A program made the position numbers and the translations under genes. This document shows, piece after piece, positions 40,693-51,255 of a stretch of DNA of 64,000 nt (position 1 is the first letter of the stretch; each line of letters opens with the position of its first letter). The notes below the pieces were generated by a model. The model did no database searches. It was given only the letters and a program-made list of their open reading frames with translations, and was not told the DNA's origin. The stretch is from the NCBI GenBank assembly GCA_949498985.1, contig CATECQ010000006.1, positions 1 to 64,000 of the forward strand, given 5' to 3'. The stretch comes from Glaciecola sp. HTCC2999 (GTDB taxonomy: Bacteria; Pseudomonadota; Gammaproteobacteria; Enterobacterales; Alteromonadaceae).

Positions 40693-41943
40693 ATGGATTT
40701 TTTTGATTACCAGAACGGTACATTACATGCAGAAAATGTAGCATTAAGTGACATTGCTGCAAAGCATGGTACGCCCACCTACGTCTATTCACGTAAAACG
40801 CTGGAACGTCATTGGCACAAATTTGATGAAGCATTGGGCGACCATCCCCATCTGGTATGTTTTGCTGTCAAAGCAAATTCGAATATCGGGGTGTTAAGCG
40901 TACTAGCCAAATTAGGCTCGGGCTTTGATATCGTCTCTGGGGGGGAACTTAAACGTGTAATTGCTGCCGGTGGAGATCCTCACAAAGTGGTATTTTCAGG
41001 TGTAGGCAAAACGGCAGATGAAATAGAGTTTGCGCTGCAACAAAACATACTATGCTTTAATGTCGAGTCATTTGCAGAATTAGACCGTATTAACGCGGTT
41101 GCTGCTAAGTTAGATATACCGGCACGCATTTCATTGCGTATTAATCCGGATGTAGATGCTAATACGCATCCGTATATTTCGACAGGCCTTAAAGCGAATA
41201 AATTTGGCATTGCGCATACCAAAGCGGTTGAAACTTATTTGTATGCAAAAGCATTATCCCACCTAGAGATTAAAGGTATGGATTGCCATATAGGTTCACA
41301 GTTGACTGAGACGGCGCCTTTTGTTGATGCGTTAGAACGTTTGCTTGGCTTAGTGGATGAATTAGCAACACACGACATTCATATCGAACACTTAGATGTC
41401 GGAGGCGGGTTAGGCGTGACTTACGCAGATGAAACTCCGCCTTTACCTTCTGAATATGCCTCAGCGATTGCTCAAAAAATGGCAGGACGTGAGCACATGA
41501 AAATCATCATGGAACCAGGCCGAGCGATTGCTGCAAATGCGGGTGTTTTACTCACAAAAGTCGAATTTTTGAAACAAAATGAAGACAAACATTTCGCCAT
41601 TATCGATGCGGCAATGAATGATTTGCTTCGTCCTGCTCTATATAGTGCATGGCAAAATATTGTGCCTATTACACCTCGTAATGATGTTGATACTGCAGTT
41701 TATGATGTCGTTGGACCTGTCTGTGAAACAGGTGATTTCTTGGGGAAAGATCGTGAATTAGCGATTATTCCAGATGATATTTTAGCGGTTAAAAGTGCGG
41801 GTGCGTACGGCTTTGTGATGGCGTCAAATTATAATACTCGTGGTCGTCCCGCCGAAATAATGGTCGATGGGGATAATGTGATTGTTGTTCGTGAGCGAGA
41901 AAAAGTCGAAGATTTATGGCACAACGAGTATAAAGTCCAGTAA
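40693..41943 (+). CDS. lysA: Diaminopimelate decarboxylase
   Basis: The 416-aa PLP enzyme performs the last step of lysine synthesis (meso-DAP to lysine plus CO2). The Schiff-base lysine is K60 in FAVKANSN. HIGSQ, DVGGGLG, EPGR and GPVCETGDFLG complete the PLP and substrate sites. Located between lptM and dapF, so both ends of DAP metabolism are transcribed together. Confidence 0.97.
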   Translation: MDFFDYQNGTLHAENVALSDIAAKHGTPTYVYSRKTLERHWHKFDEALGDHPHLVCFAVKANSNIGVLSVLAKLGSGFDIVSGGELKRVIAAGGDPHKVVFSGVGKTADEIEFALQQNILCFNVESFAELDRINAVAAKLDIPARISLRINPDVDANTHPYISTGLKANKFGIAHTKAVETYLYAKALSHLEIKGMDCHIGSQLTETAPFVDALERLLGLVDELATHDIHIEHLDVGGGLGVTYADETPPLPSEYASAIAQKMAGREHMKIIMEPGRAIAANAGVLLTKVEFLKQNEDKHFAIIDAAMNDLLRPALYSAWQNIVPITPRNDVDTAVYDVVGPVCETGDFLGKDRELAIIPDDILAVKSAGAYGFVMASNYNTRGRPAEIMVDGDNVIVVREREKVEDLWHNEYKVQ

Positions 41944-41979
41944 ACTCAGGAAAACGATAATTATAAGGGTGCTCCAATA

Positions 41980-42810
41980 ATGTTGGTTGAATTCACTAAG
42001 ATGCATGGTCTTGGTAATGATTTTATGGTGGTGGATTGTATCACCCAAAACATTTACTTTTCTCCTGAGCGCATCCAGCAGCTAGCGGACCGTAACTTTG
42101 GAGTCGGTTTTGATCAATTGTTGTTGGTTGAACCGCCTTACGATCCTGATCAAGACTTCCATTATCGGATATTTAATTCAGATGGTTCTGAAGTCGAGCA
42201 ATGCGGTAATGGTGCTCGGTGTTTTGCGCGATTTGTGAAATATAAAAATCTCACTCATAAAAGTAAAATATCAGTCAGTACCAAAGCGGGCAAAATTATG
42301 CTCTATTTGGAAAAAAATGGTCAAGTAACAGTGAATATGGGACGTCCTCGTTTTGCCCCTGATGATGTACCGATGAAAGCCCAAAAACAAGAAAACACCT
42401 ATATCATCCGTGAAGCCGATCAGACTTTTTTCTGTGGAGCGGTCTCTTTAGGTAACCCTCATTGCGTCATGGAAGTAGATGATATTGATACCTATGATGT
42501 CTTGGGTGTAGGTGCACTGCTGGAGTCCCATGAACGTTTTCCACAAAAAGTAAATGTGGGTTTCATGCAGATCATAGATCAACATAATATCAAGTTACGC
42601 GTGTTTGAACGGGGTGTCGGTGAAACATTGGCCTGTGGTAGTGGAGCGTGTGCTGCGGTGGCAATTGGTCAACAGCAAGGCAAACTCGGTTCAGAGGTTA
42701 AGGTTACTTTGCCTGGTGGGCCTCTTACTATTCGTTGGCAAGGTGATGAACACACTATCAAGATGACTGGCCCTGCAGAGCATGTATTTGATGGAAAAAT
42801 TGTATTATGA
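41980..42810 (+). CDS. dapF: Diaminopimelate epimerase
   Basis: The 276-aa cofactor-independent epimerase interconverts LL- and meso-DAP for lysine and peptidoglycan synthesis. The two catalytic cysteines are C75 (EQCGNGARC) and C219 (LACGSGACA). [11 protein letters not shown] is the family start. It overlaps the next gene by 4 nt (ATGA). Confidence 0.98.
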   Translation: MLVEFTKMHGLGNDFMVVDCITQNIYFSPERIQQLADRNFGVGFDQLLLVEPPYDPDQDFHYRIFNSDGSEVEQCGNGARCFARFVKYKNLTHKSKISVSTKAGKIMLYLEKNGQVTVNMGRPRFAPDDVPMKAQKQENTYIIREADQTFFCGAVSLGNPHCVMEVDDIDTYDVLGVGALLESHERFPQKVNVGFMQIIDQHNIKLRVFERGVGETLACGSGACAAVAIGQQQGKLGSEVKVTLPGGPLTIRWQGDEHTIKMTGPAEHVFDGKIVL

Positions 42811-43466
42811 GTCATCCTTTTCAACCATTGACAGCTAAAGAAGTGGCTCAATATTTAAGTGAGCATACTGATTTTTTTGTTGATTATCCTGAGCTAACAG
42901 CAGATTTAATCATTCCACATCAACAGCGCGGCACCGTTTCATTGGTTGAACTCCAAGCCGAACAGCTTCGCACCCAGCTCCATCAACAGCGTCAAGAGCT
43001 TGCTGCTTTAATCCGTAATGCGGATAATAACGAACAATTATTTCAAATTTATGCCCAACTTTTACAACGGTTATATACGTGTGAAACGCTTGACGATGTT
43101 GAAGCAGCTTTGCATGCCTGTTTTCAAGAGGAATTGGCACTAGCCAAAGTCCATGTTCAGTTATTTATTAAAGAAACCAAGTTTGCTGATTTTAAACATC
43201 ACGCATTAATAGATAAACGCTTTAAACAATCAGATTTTTTCTTTGGCCGTTTATCACAGAACGAGACTCAACAAATTTTTACTAATGTCTCGGTAGAATC
43301 ATGTGCGTTAATGTTGTTAGGGCAAAAAGAACCAATAGGTTTATTTGCTGTAGGTAGTGATTCAGCCACACACTTCCATCCAGAAATGGACACGCTGTTT
43401 CTATTACAGCTCAAGCAATTATTAGAACAAGTGTTGGCTCGTATTTTAGCTAAGCAAGATAAGTAA
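42807..43466 (+). CDS. DUF484 (YigA-like) protein
   Basis: The 219-aa protein has a helical N-terminus ([44 protein letters not shown]) and a GAF-like C-terminal half. The family sits between dapF and xerC in most gammaproteobacteria. Its function is unknown; a regulatory or sensory role is suggested only by the GAF-like fold. Overlaps dapF by 4 nt. Confidence 0.88.
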   Translation: MSHPFQPLTAKEVAQYLSEHTDFFVDYPELTADLIIPHQQRGTVSLVELQAEQLRTQLHQQRQELAALIRNADNNEQLFQIYAQLLQRLYTCETLDDVEAALHACFQEELALAKVHVQLFIKETKFADFKHHALIDKRFKQSDFFFGRLSQNETQQIFTNVSVESCALMLLGQKEPIGLFAVGSDSATHFHPEMDTLFLLQLKQLLEQVLARILAKQDK

Positions 43467-43473
43467 ACGATGT

Positions 43474-44388
43474 ATGGCGGAGTTTGAACCACATTTACCA
43501 TTACTCGATGATAAGTGGGTGCGAGCTTTTGCTGAACAGCTCAAAGTAGAACGCCAATATTCCCCACACACTCAGTCTGCCTATATTAGTCATATTTTAG
43601 TATGTAAAGACTTACTAACTTTAAGGTCTTGGTCTGGCTTGAATGTTGAGCAAGTAAAACGTATGGTGAGTCTATCAAAAAAGGCGGGATTAAGCGCCCG
43701 CAGTATTGCCCTGCGTTTGAGCGCGTTAAGGCAGTTTTGTCACTTTTTAGTCGAACAAAATGAACTCACCCAAAACCCAGCAGAAGCCGTTAACGCTCCT
43801 AAAATGGGGAGACCACTACCTAAGCATTTGCATGTTGAACAGTTAGAAGGTTTATTAAATTTTACGCCAGAATCCGTACATGAATCTAGAGATAAGGCCA
43901 TGTTTGAATTGGTCTATGGGTGTGGATTACGCCTATCTGAAGTGACTGGATTAAATGTCTTGGATGTCCTAGATGATCACATTTTAAACGTCAATGGTAA
44001 AGGCGGTAAACAGCGACGTTTACCTATCGGGTTGCATGCATGGAATGCCGTGCATGACTGGCTAAAATGGCGCGTAGAATTTGTCGTCAATCATACACCT
44101 GATGAACCTGCGTTATTCCTGTCTCAGCGTGGCGGACGATTAGGCAATCGCCAAGTCGCAAAACGTCTAGAACAACTGGCTACCAAGCAAGGTATCGATA
44201 CGCATATTTCGCCACACAAACTGCGCCATTCTTTTGCAACACACGTATTAGAATCTAGCGGAGATTTACGTGCGGTGCAAGAGCTATTAGGTCATGCTAA
44301 TTTAGCCACCACCCAAGTATATACTCATTTGGATTTTCAGCATTTGGCAGGTGTGTATGATAATGCACACCCTAGGGCTAAGAAATGA
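43474..44388 (+). CDS. xerC: Site-specific tyrosine recombinase XerC
   Basis: This 304-aa protein acts with XerD at dif to resolve chromosome dimers. Catalytic residues are R153, K177, H248, R251, H274 and Y283. YGCGLRLSEVTGL and HKLRHSFATHVLESSGDLRAVQELLGHANLATTQVYTHLDF are canonical Xer sequences. Context (dapF-DUF484-xerC-yigB) makes it XerC rather than XerD. It is unrelated to the island integrase at 426. Confidence 0.97.
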   Translation: MAEFEPHLPLLDDKWVRAFAEQLKVERQYSPHTQSAYISHILVCKDLLTLRSWSGLNVEQVKRMVSLSKKAGLSARSIALRLSALRQFCHFLVEQNELTQNPAEAVNAPKMGRPLPKHLHVEQLEGLLNFTPESVHESRDKAMFELVYGCGLRLSEVTGLNVLDVLDDHILNVNGKGGKQRRLPIGLHAWNAVHDWLKWRVEFVVNHTPDEPALFLSQRGGRLGNRQVAKRLEQLATKQGIDTHISPHKLRHSFATHVLESSGDLRAVQELLGHANLATTQVYTHLDFQHLAGVYDNAHPRAKK

Positions 44389-45101
44389 TTTTTTACCGAA
44401 AAATCGGGGCAATTCACGCAATGACCTTTGATTTAGATGACACCTTATACGATAACATGCCCTACATATATGCTGCTGAAGCTGCACTTTCTGAGTATAT
44501 CGCTGAGCATTTTCCAAAGGCCAGTAGTATTTCAAAGGCGCAATGGTTTGCATTTAAACAACGTGCATTGAAAGATATGCCTGAGATTAAATATGATATG
44601 GGGCAATTACGCTTAGCGACGTTAAAACTCGGCCTAGGATCAGTCGGCTATGCTGGAGAAGAGTTAGCGACTGGTGCCTATGCGTGTTTTAGTTATTTTT
44701 ATGCTCAGCGCAGCCACTTCAAAGTCCCTAGTGCAGTTACCGACATTCTGGCATCACTCTCAGATCATATCCCTCTGGTGGCTATTACCAATGGTAATGT
44801 CAATGTGGATAGTATTGGTATTGGTCAATATTTTACGCATGTCTATCATGCCAACAGTGAACATCGAGCTAAACCGCATGCAGATATGTTTAGCAAAGCC
44901 GCTAAGGCACTCGCACTTGCGCCACATCAGATTTTGCATGTGGGAGATAATATGACTAATGATGTATTAGGTGCCTATCAAAGTGGGTATAGGACAGCAT
45001 GGTACGCGGCTGATCGATCGATGAATCTGAATCAAGAACCGGTGAAATGTTTACCGGATGTGCAATTAGATGAATTTGCAGACTTATTACAATGGGTCTG
45101 A
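44385..45101 (+). CDS. yigB: HAD hydrolase, YigB-type FMN/5-amino-6-(5-phosphoribitylamino)uracil phosphatase
   Basis: The 238-aa HAD phosphatase has D16 and D18 in FDLDDTLYDN. Motif II is VAITNGN, motif III the lysine in AKPHADMFSKAAKAL, and motif IV HVGDNMTNDVLGAYQSG. YigB in E. coli dephosphorylates FMN and a riboflavin intermediate. It overlaps xerC by 4 nt. The stop is 1-2 nt from the uvrD LexA box. Confidence 0.92.
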   Translation: MIFYRKIGAIHAMTFDLDDTLYDNMPYIYAAEAALSEYIAEHFPKASSISKAQWFAFKQRALKDMPEIKYDMGQLRLATLKLGLGSVGYAGEELATGAYACFSYFYAQRSHFKVPSAVTDILASLSDHIPLVAITNGNVNVDSIGIGQYFTHVYHANSEHRAKPHADMFSKAAKALALAPHQILHVGDNMTNDVLGAYQSGYRTAWYAADRSMNLNQEPVKCLPDVQLDEFADLLQWV

Positions 45102-45102
45102 A

Positions 45103-45122
45103 CACTGTATATATCCACAGTT
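45103..45122 (+). promoter_or_regulatory. LexA (SOS) box of uvrD
   Basis: CTGT-ATATATCC-ACAG matches the CTGT-N8-ACAG rule and agrees with the E. coli 20-bp consensus at 16 of 20 positions. It begins just after the yigB stop and lies about 50 nt before uvrD. LexA binding here would block the promoter whose -10 is at 45128-45133. Confidence 0.88.
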
Positions 45123-45127
45123 TTTGC

Positions 45128-45133
45128 TATAAT
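45128..45133 (+). promoter_or_regulatory. -10 element of the uvrD promoter
   Basis: A perfect TATAAT sits 5 nt downstream of the LexA box. The -35 would fall inside the box, the usual arrangement for LexA-repressed promoters. Transcription would begin about 33 nt before the uvrD start codon. Confidence 0.65.
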
Positions 45134-45172
45134 TAGATTTCATCTTCCACAACACGTAAAAAGGCTTAATTG

Positions 45173-47341
45173 ATGGACGTATCTCGATTACTTGATGGGC
45201 TAAATGATAAACAGCGCCAAGCGGTCGCCGCACCTGCGCAAGATATGTTGATTTTAGCAGGAGCAGGTAGCGGTAAAACACGAGTACTTGTGCACCGTAT
45301 TGCATGGTTGATGGAAGTAGAAAATTTATCCCCTTTTTCAATTTTAGCCGTTACGTTTACAAACAAAGCTGCCCGTGAAATGCGTGGTCGGATTGAACAT
45401 CTTAAAGGACAATCACTCCATCATATGTGGATTGGTACGTTTCACGGACTCGCACATCGATTATTACGGGCTCACTACGCTGAAGCGAATTTACCAGAAA
45501 ATTTTACCATTTTAGATTCAGATGACCAGCATCGCCTGATTAAGCGTATTATCAAATCAATGAATTTGGATGAGAAGGATTGGCCTGCCAAGCAGTCTCA
45601 ATGGTATATCAACGGAAATAAAGACGAAGGCTTACGCCCCAAAGATATTGATACATTTGGTGATGCTAATCAGCAAAAAATGCGAGATATATACCAAGCT
45701 TATCAGCAAACCTGTGATCGCTCAGGGTTGATTGATTTTGCTGAATTACTTCTGCGGGCGTATGAATTGTGGCGCGATAATGATCGTATAAGACAGCATT
45801 ACCAAGCACGTTTTCGTGCGGTTCTTGTCGATGAATTTCAAGATACGAACAATATCCAATACGCCTGGTTACGCCTCTTATCAGCACCGAGTAATAATAT
45901 GATGATCGTCGGCGATGACGATCAGTCTATTTATGGTTGGCGTGGCGCGAATGTCGAAAATATCTCACACTTTCTTAAAGACTTCCCTAGTGCTGAAACT
46001 GTTCGTTTGGAACAAAATTATCGTTCCACTGGGAATATTCTTAAAGCAGCGAATGCAGTGATTGATAATAACGCGGGTCGTTTAGGAAAAGAGCTTTGGA
46101 CCGAAGACGCTGATGGCGAAAGAATAAAACTGTATGCAGGTTTCAATGAGCTAGATGAAGCACGTTTTATTGTCGCTCGAATCAAAGAGTGGATGGACCA
46201 AGGTTATCCATTGTCTGATTGTGCCATTTTATACCGAAATAATGCGCAATCTCGTGTTCTTGAGGAAGCACTACTTCAAGAAACGATCCCATATCGTATT
46301 TATGGTGGTTTGCGCTTTTTTGAACGTCAAGAAATCAAAGACGCACTTGCGTATCTTCGAATGATCAATCATCCCTTAGATGATGCAGCATTTGAGCGAG
46401 TCGTCAATACTCCGACCCGTGGAATGGGAGATAAAACATTATCGCAGATCCGTGAAATTGCACGTGACACAGAACAATCTATGTGGCAAACCTCAATCAT
46501 GATGCTGCAAGAAAAAAGATTAAATGGCCGTGCGAGTAATGCGTTACAGGGATTTGTCGATTTGATCATGAATATGAGTAATGATATTAAGCCATTACCT
46601 TTAGATAAACAGGCGGATCATGTGATCAAGGCGTCCGGCTTAGTGGCTATGTACCAAGCTGAAAAGGGCGAAAAAGCCAAGGCTCGGGTAGAAAATTTAG
46701 AGGAATTAGTCACTGCGTGTAAGCAATTTGAAGTCCCAGAAGAAGCTGACGATATGACCCCTTTGTCGGCCTTTCTTGCTCATGCTTCTTTGGAAGCAGG
46801 TGAAGGTCAGGCAGAAAAACATCAAGACGCTGTACAAATGATGACAATCCACACCGCTAAAGGGTTAGAGTTTTCATTAGTGTTCTTAGCAGGAGTCGAA
46901 GAAGGAATGTTCCCCAGTGCAATGTCCAATGATGAACCCGGGCGTCTGGAAGAAGAACGGCGCTTGTGTTACGTGGGCATGACACGTGCGATGCAGAAGC
47001 TTTACATAACACATGCTGAGACACGCCGTGTATATGGGCAAGATAAGTTTCATACAGCGAGCCGTTTTATCCGTGAAATCCCCAAAGAATGCATCGAAGA
47101 GATTCGTTTACGTCAAAATGTGTCGCAACCTGTGCATAACCGCTTCAGTCCAAGCACCTCGCATGAAGCCTTCAGTGAAAGTGGATTTTCATTAGGGATG
47201 CGTGTGAGCCATAATAAATTTGGTGATGGTACTGTTTTGAATTATGAAGGCTCAGGTGAAAGTGCCAGAGTCCAAGTCAATTTTGATGATTTTGGCGCAA
47301 AATGGCTGGTGCTAGCATATGCGAAGTTATCGCCGTGTTAG
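45173..47341 (+). CDS. uvrD: DNA helicase II UvrD
   Basis: This 722-aa SF1A 3'-5' helicase serves excision and mismatch repair. Walker A is LAGAGSGKTRVLVHR, Walker B VDEFQDTNNIQY, motif III VGDDDQSIYGWRGA, and the C-terminal motifs include MTIHTAKGLEFSLVFLAGVEEGMFP and RRLCYVGMTRA. A Tudor-like C-terminal domain (GMRVSHNKFGDGTVLNYEGSG) matches UvrD and PcrA. ATG 45173 has AAAAGG upstream and is preferred to the adjacent TTG. SOS-regulated judging by the LexA box. Confidence 0.98.
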   Translation: MDVSRLLDGLNDKQRQAVAAPAQDMLILAGAGSGKTRVLVHRIAWLMEVENLSPFSILAVTFTNKAAREMRGRIEHLKGQSLHHMWIGTFHGLAHRLLRAHYAEANLPENFTILDSDDQHRLIKRIIKSMNLDEKDWPAKQSQWYINGNKDEGLRPKDIDTFGDANQQKMRDIYQAYQQTCDRSGLIDFAELLLRAYELWRDNDRIRQHYQARFRAVLVDEFQDTNNIQYAWLRLLSAPSNNMMIVGDDDQSIYGWRGANVENISHFLKDFPSAETVRLEQNYRSTGNILKAANAVIDNNAGRLGKELWTEDADGERIKLYAGFNELDEARFIVARIKEWMDQGYPLSDCAILYRNNAQSRVLEEALLQETIPYRIYGGLRFFERQEIKDALAYLRMINHPLDDAAFERVVNTPTRGMGDKTLSQIREIARDTEQSMWQTSIMMLQEKRLNGRASNALQGFVDLIMNMSNDIKPLPLDKQADHVIKASGLVAMYQAEKGEKAKARVENLEELVTACKQFEVPEEADDMTPLSAFLAHASLEAGEGQAEKHQDAVQMMTIHTAKGLEFSLVFLAGVEEGMFPSAMSNDEPGRLEEERRLCYVGMTRAMQKLYITHAETRRVYGQDKFHTASRFIREIPKECIEEIRLRQNVSQPVHNRFSPSTSHEAFSESGFSLGMRVSHNKFGDGTVLNYEGSGESARVQVNFDDFGAKWLVLAYAKLSPC

Positions 47342-47354
47342 ACATTTTAACAGT

Positions 47355-48293
47355 CTAGGTTGATGTATTCAGGGCGAGTTTTTGTTTGCGATAATGCCGT
47401 ACTCCATCATATGTGAACACTGCTAAGGCAAGCCAAACAAAGCCAAAAGTAATAACACGTTCAATATTGAAAGGTTCATCGTAAACCATTATCGCAATGA
47501 CAAACATGAGCGTAGGACCAATATATTGGAAGAAACCCAACGTCGAATACATAATCCGGCGAGCAGCAGATGTAAAGCATAATAATGGTGCGGTAGTGAC
47601 TAACCCTGCACAAATAAATAACACATTGATAGTAGTGGTGTTATTTGCAAAATTACTAGAAAGTGAATCAGTCCAAAACCAATAAGCTATTGCCAAGGGC
47701 AACATTAAGCAAGTTTCAATAAATAGCCCTGGGATCGAGTCAACGTTGATTTGTTTGCGTACTAAACCATATAAACTAAAACTAAGTGCTAAGGTCAGGG
47801 CGATATAAGGAACGTCACCAAACGAAACAATTAAAATCATCACACCAATAAAAGCTAAAGCGACTGCTATTTTTTGCAGCTTTCTAAATCGTTCACCTAA
47901 AAACAAGAAGCCAAACAATACGTTAAATAGTGGATTGATGTAATAACCGAGGCTGGCTTCTAATAAATGGTCATTATTGACAGACCAAATAAACAACCAC
48001 CAGTTGCCACCGAGCAATATTCCAGCGCACACGAGTAATCCCATGACGTTTTTATCAGCTAGTGCAGTGGTGACTTTATTAATGTACTGAAGTCCAAGGA
48101 TCAACCCACCTAACACGACCGCAGACCAAATAATACGATGCATCAATATTTCAGCCGCATCAACATGGAGCAGCTGTTTAAAGTAGATGGGTGCAATACC
48201 CCACATAGTATAGGCGCAAATAGCAAATAACATGCCTGCTTGGCCAGAAGTTAAACCAGAAGCTGTGTTAGAAGGAGAGGAGGGTGCTGACAT
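47355..48293 (-). CDS. rarD: RarD, EamA-family permease
   Basis: The 312-aa inner-membrane protein has ten predicted helices in two EamA halves. GMLFAICAYTMWGIAPIYFKQLLHVDAAEILMHRIIWSAVVLG and LEASLGYYINPLFNVLFGFLFLGERF are RarD signatures. The family's transported substrate is not firmly known. It converges on uvrD with 13 nt between and diverges from recQ. Confidence 0.92.
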   Translation of the reverse strand: MSAPSSPSNTASGLTSGQAGMLFAICAYTMWGIAPIYFKQLLHVDAAEILMHRIIWSAVVLGGLILGLQYINKVTTALADKNVMGLLVCAGILLGGNWWLFIWSVNNDHLLEASLGYYINPLFNVLFGFLFLGERFRKLQKIAVALAFIGVMILIVSFGDVPYIALTLALSFSLYGLVRKQINVDSIPGLFIETCLMLPLAIAYWFWTDSLSSNFANNTTTINVLFICAGLVTTAPLLCFTSAARRIMYSTLGFFQYIGPTLMFVIAIMVYDEPFNIERVITFGFVWLALAVFTYDGVRHYRKQKLALNTST

Positions 48294-48550
48294 GTTGTTC
48301 CGATGATAGTCGATAAATCAGCCGCAATTGTGAAGTAACTTATCTAAGCAAGCAACTAATTAATCATGAACGCAATAATGCATTGATGTTATATAATAAT
48401 ATCTAAAAGCGTTATCTCCAATTATCACCTCAAATGTTATGATAAGATGCTAGGCTAGCTAATCATGCTTAATATCATATTTATTCATTTGGTATCCATG
48501 TAAGCACATACTCAATAAGCACACATACTACAGAACTCATATCACTTAAC

Positions 48551-50341
48551 ATGACAGCTGATTTATTACATTCTACGTTACAAAATACATTTGGTTACGG
48601 TTCATTTCGAAGTGGTCAGCAGGCCATTATCGAGGCATCATTAGCACAGCAAGATTGCTTAGTATTAATGCCTACCGGTGGGGGGAAATCCTTATGTTAC
48701 CAACTGCCATCAGTCATCAATACGGGTTTGACTATTGTCGTTTCACCCTTGATATCGTTAATGCAAGATCAAATGGAACAGTGTCTTTCAGTCGGCATTC
48801 GTGCCGATATGATAAGTTCTCAATTAGATGGTGCAGCGATTACACAAGTTTATCAACGTCTACACAACCGCCAAACGGATATTTTGTTTGTTGCACCCGA
48901 ACGGATTTTACAACCTTATTTTATCGAGCGTTTAACCGAGTTAGATATTAGTTTGATTGCAGTTGATGAGGCTCACTGTGTCTCTCATTGGGGTCATGAT
49001 TTTAGGCAAGATTATCGCAATTTAGGCCAGCTTCGACAGGTATTTCCATATATACCCATAATGGCGTTAACCGCCACTGCTGATATTGCGACGCGAGAAG
49101 ATATTCAAGCACAGTTACAATTGAAAAACCCCCATGTTCATTTAGCGAGTTTTGACCGTCCCAATATTCGTTATACGGTTATTCCTAAATTTAAACCGCT
49201 AGAACAGATTATCCGCTTTATTCATGCGCATGAAGGTAGTGGGATCGTGTATTGCTCTTCACGTAATAAGGTCGATGAAGTACGCAATAAACTCTACGCG
49301 AAAGGGTTCAAGTGTGGCGCTTATCATGCTGGTCTATCTCAAGAAGAACGGGCCCAAGCCCAACGCGATTTTCAAAACGATAACATCGATATTATGGTGG
49401 CTACTGTTGCCTTTGGAATGGGGATTAATAAATCTAATGTGCGTTATGTGATTCATCATGACCTACCTCGCAGTATTGAAGCGTATTACCAAGAAACCGG
49501 GCGTGCTGGTCGTGATGGCTTAGCATCCGAGGCCTTATTGTTATTTGATGAAAAAGATGCAGCACGGATTAAGCAGTGGATAGAATCCTCAGAAAGTCAC
49601 CGGATTGAAGTTGAGCTAGAAAAATTTGAAGCGATGGAACGGTTTGGTGATGCCCAAACATGCCGTCGCCAAGTGTTGTTAAATTATTTTTCGGAAGCAA
49701 GCCAAACGCAGTGTGGTAACTGTGATGTATGCTTGGATCCTCCTAAACATTTTGATGGACTCGAATGCGCTCAAAAAGTGTTATCGTGTATTTATCGGAT
49801 GCGTCAAATAGGAACGACCAATCAGGTGGTGGAAGTGATTAAAGGTCGAAAACTCCAACGTATCATGGAACAAGGTCATGACCAGCTTTCCACATTTGGA
49901 ATTGGTAAAGATAAAGCGGATGAGTATTGGGTGAACATCATTAACCAATTGATCCATAAAGGCTATTTGTTCATTGATATTACTAACTACGCGGTATTGC
50001 GATTAACGGATGCTGCTAAACCTGTTTTACGCGGTGAACAGTCATTAACTTTAGCTGTACCTCGTTTATCGGCGACAAATAAAAAGCAGCAAACATTAGC
50101 CAGCGTCAGTTATGACAAAGAGTTATTTGCAAAGTTGAAGCATTTACGTAAACGTTTGGCTGATGAGATAGGGAAACCGCCTTATGTGATATTTTCTGAT
50201 GCGAGTTTAGTGGATATGGCGCAAAACTTACCTATGCAAGCCAGTGATTTCCTATTTGTTTCTGGAGTAGGACAAGTTAAACTAGAACGCTATGGTGACC
50301 AATTCATTAACTTGATCACCCAGCACGTTCAATCCCAGTAA
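48551..50341 (+). CDS. recQ: ATP-dependent DNA helicase RecQ
   Basis: The 596-aa helicase acts in recombination and fork repair. Walker A MPTGGGKSLCYQLP, the DEAH-like motif AVDEAHCVSHWGHDFR, and motif VI ETGRAGRDG are present. The zinc-binding cysteines (CRRQVLLNYFSE...CGNCDVC) are complete. A winged helix and an HRDC domain (about 520-596) follow. 257 nt separate it from rarD; I see no clear operator there. Confidence 0.97.
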   Translation: MTADLLHSTLQNTFGYGSFRSGQQAIIEASLAQQDCLVLMPTGGGKSLCYQLPSVINTGLTIVVSPLISLMQDQMEQCLSVGIRADMISSQLDGAAITQVYQRLHNRQTDILFVAPERILQPYFIERLTELDISLIAVDEAHCVSHWGHDFRQDYRNLGQLRQVFPYIPIMALTATADIATREDIQAQLQLKNPHVHLASFDRPNIRYTVIPKFKPLEQIIRFIHAHEGSGIVYCSSRNKVDEVRNKLYAKGFKCGAYHAGLSQEERAQAQRDFQNDNIDIMVATVAFGMGINKSNVRYVIHHDLPRSIEAYYQETGRAGRDGLASEALLLFDEKDAARIKQWIESSESHRIEVELEKFEAMERFGDAQTCRRQVLLNYFSEASQTQCGNCDVCLDPPKHFDGLECAQKVLSCIYRMRQIGTTNQVVEVIKGRKLQRIMEQGHDQLSTFGIGKDKADEYWVNIINQLIHKGYLFIDITNYAVLRLTDAAKPVLRGEQSLTLAVPRLSATNKKQQTLASVSYDKELFAKLKHLRKRLADEIGKPPYVIFSDASLVDMAQNLPMQASDFLFVSGVGQVKLERYGDQFINLITQHVQSQ

Positions 50342-50366
50342 GCAAAGCTTGCGTATTTATTTAACG

Positions 50367-51071
50367 TTACGCTGCTTGACGAGGGCCAAAGTTATATTCA
50401 CCACCCGTATCAAGGGCTTGTTGGTAAGCCGTTCTTGACTGCATGCGCTCTACATATGCTTTGATATGCTTAGGTACATGGTTAGGTTGACTGGCAAGCA
50501 TCGCTTCTAATGGGAACAGCATCATAAAATCAACGGTCGATAGATGCTCCCCAACGAAGTACTCAAACCCTTTATCTGCTTGACGAGCGAGATGCTTCTC
50601 CACATGTGCTACGTTTTCTGCAAAGTTTTTGTCGTAATAAGCATTCAAAATTGCGTCGATGACTTTATCCGCAATAGTCTTAATAATGATAGGCTTTTTC
50701 TTCGCTTTTGCTTTGCCTAATACCAGCTTTGCAATTAACGGAGGCATCATGGTGCCTTCAGCGAAATGTAACCAATACAAATAATCTGAAAATGCGGTAT
50801 GACCCGCTTGATAAGTAAGATTAGCCTCAGGATGAATGTGTGCAAAATATTCCACTATTGCCCCCGACTCAGCCAGCGGTGTATGAGCTTCATCATCCAA
50901 TGTCACCACTGGAGAGCGACCTAATTCAAATGTAGCTTTCAAAGAATCAGGAGCCAGCGATGTTTTAGGATCGCGTTCGTGAGTTTGGATATCATAATCT
51001 AAACCGAGTTCTGCAAATAACCATAAAATACGCTGTGAGCGAGAATGATTTAAATGATGTAAAGTAGGCAT
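50367..51071 (-). CDS. Glutathione S-transferase family protein
   Basis: The 234-aa protein has a thioredoxin-fold N-terminus (about 1-80). HHLNHSRSQRILWLFAELGLDYDI supplies the Ser-type active site region, and RSPVVTLDDEAHTPLAESGAIVEYF is the glutathione-binding cis-Pro and SNAIL-like loop. An all-helical C-terminal domain follows. A Lys-rich stretch (GKAKAKKKPIIIKTIADK) interrupts that domain. The substrate is unknown. Convergent with recQ. Confidence 0.9.
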   Translation of the reverse strand: MPTLHHLNHSRSQRILWLFAELGLDYDIQTHERDPKTSLAPDSLKATFELGRSPVVTLDDEAHTPLAESGAIVEYFAHIHPEANLTYQAGHTAFSDYLYWLHFAEGTMMPPLIAKLVLGKAKAKKKPIIIKTIADKVIDAILNAYYDKNFAENVAHVEKHLARQADKGFEYFVGEHLSTVDFMMLFPLEAMLASQPNHVPKHIKAYVERMQSRTAYQQALDTGGEYNFGPRQAA

Positions 51072-51255
51072 AGTGTTTCCTTAATATTGCACCATAATTA
51101 TTACAAAATTATGCCCAAAATGGATTAAACAATTACAGAGTTATTGTCGTATAAATGGCAAATGTGTAGCGAAATAATGCCAAACTGCTGATATGCTAAC
51201 CAATAAGTGAGCAAAAGCTGACTTTATTTCAATGATAAATCGTTATTAGAGTGCT

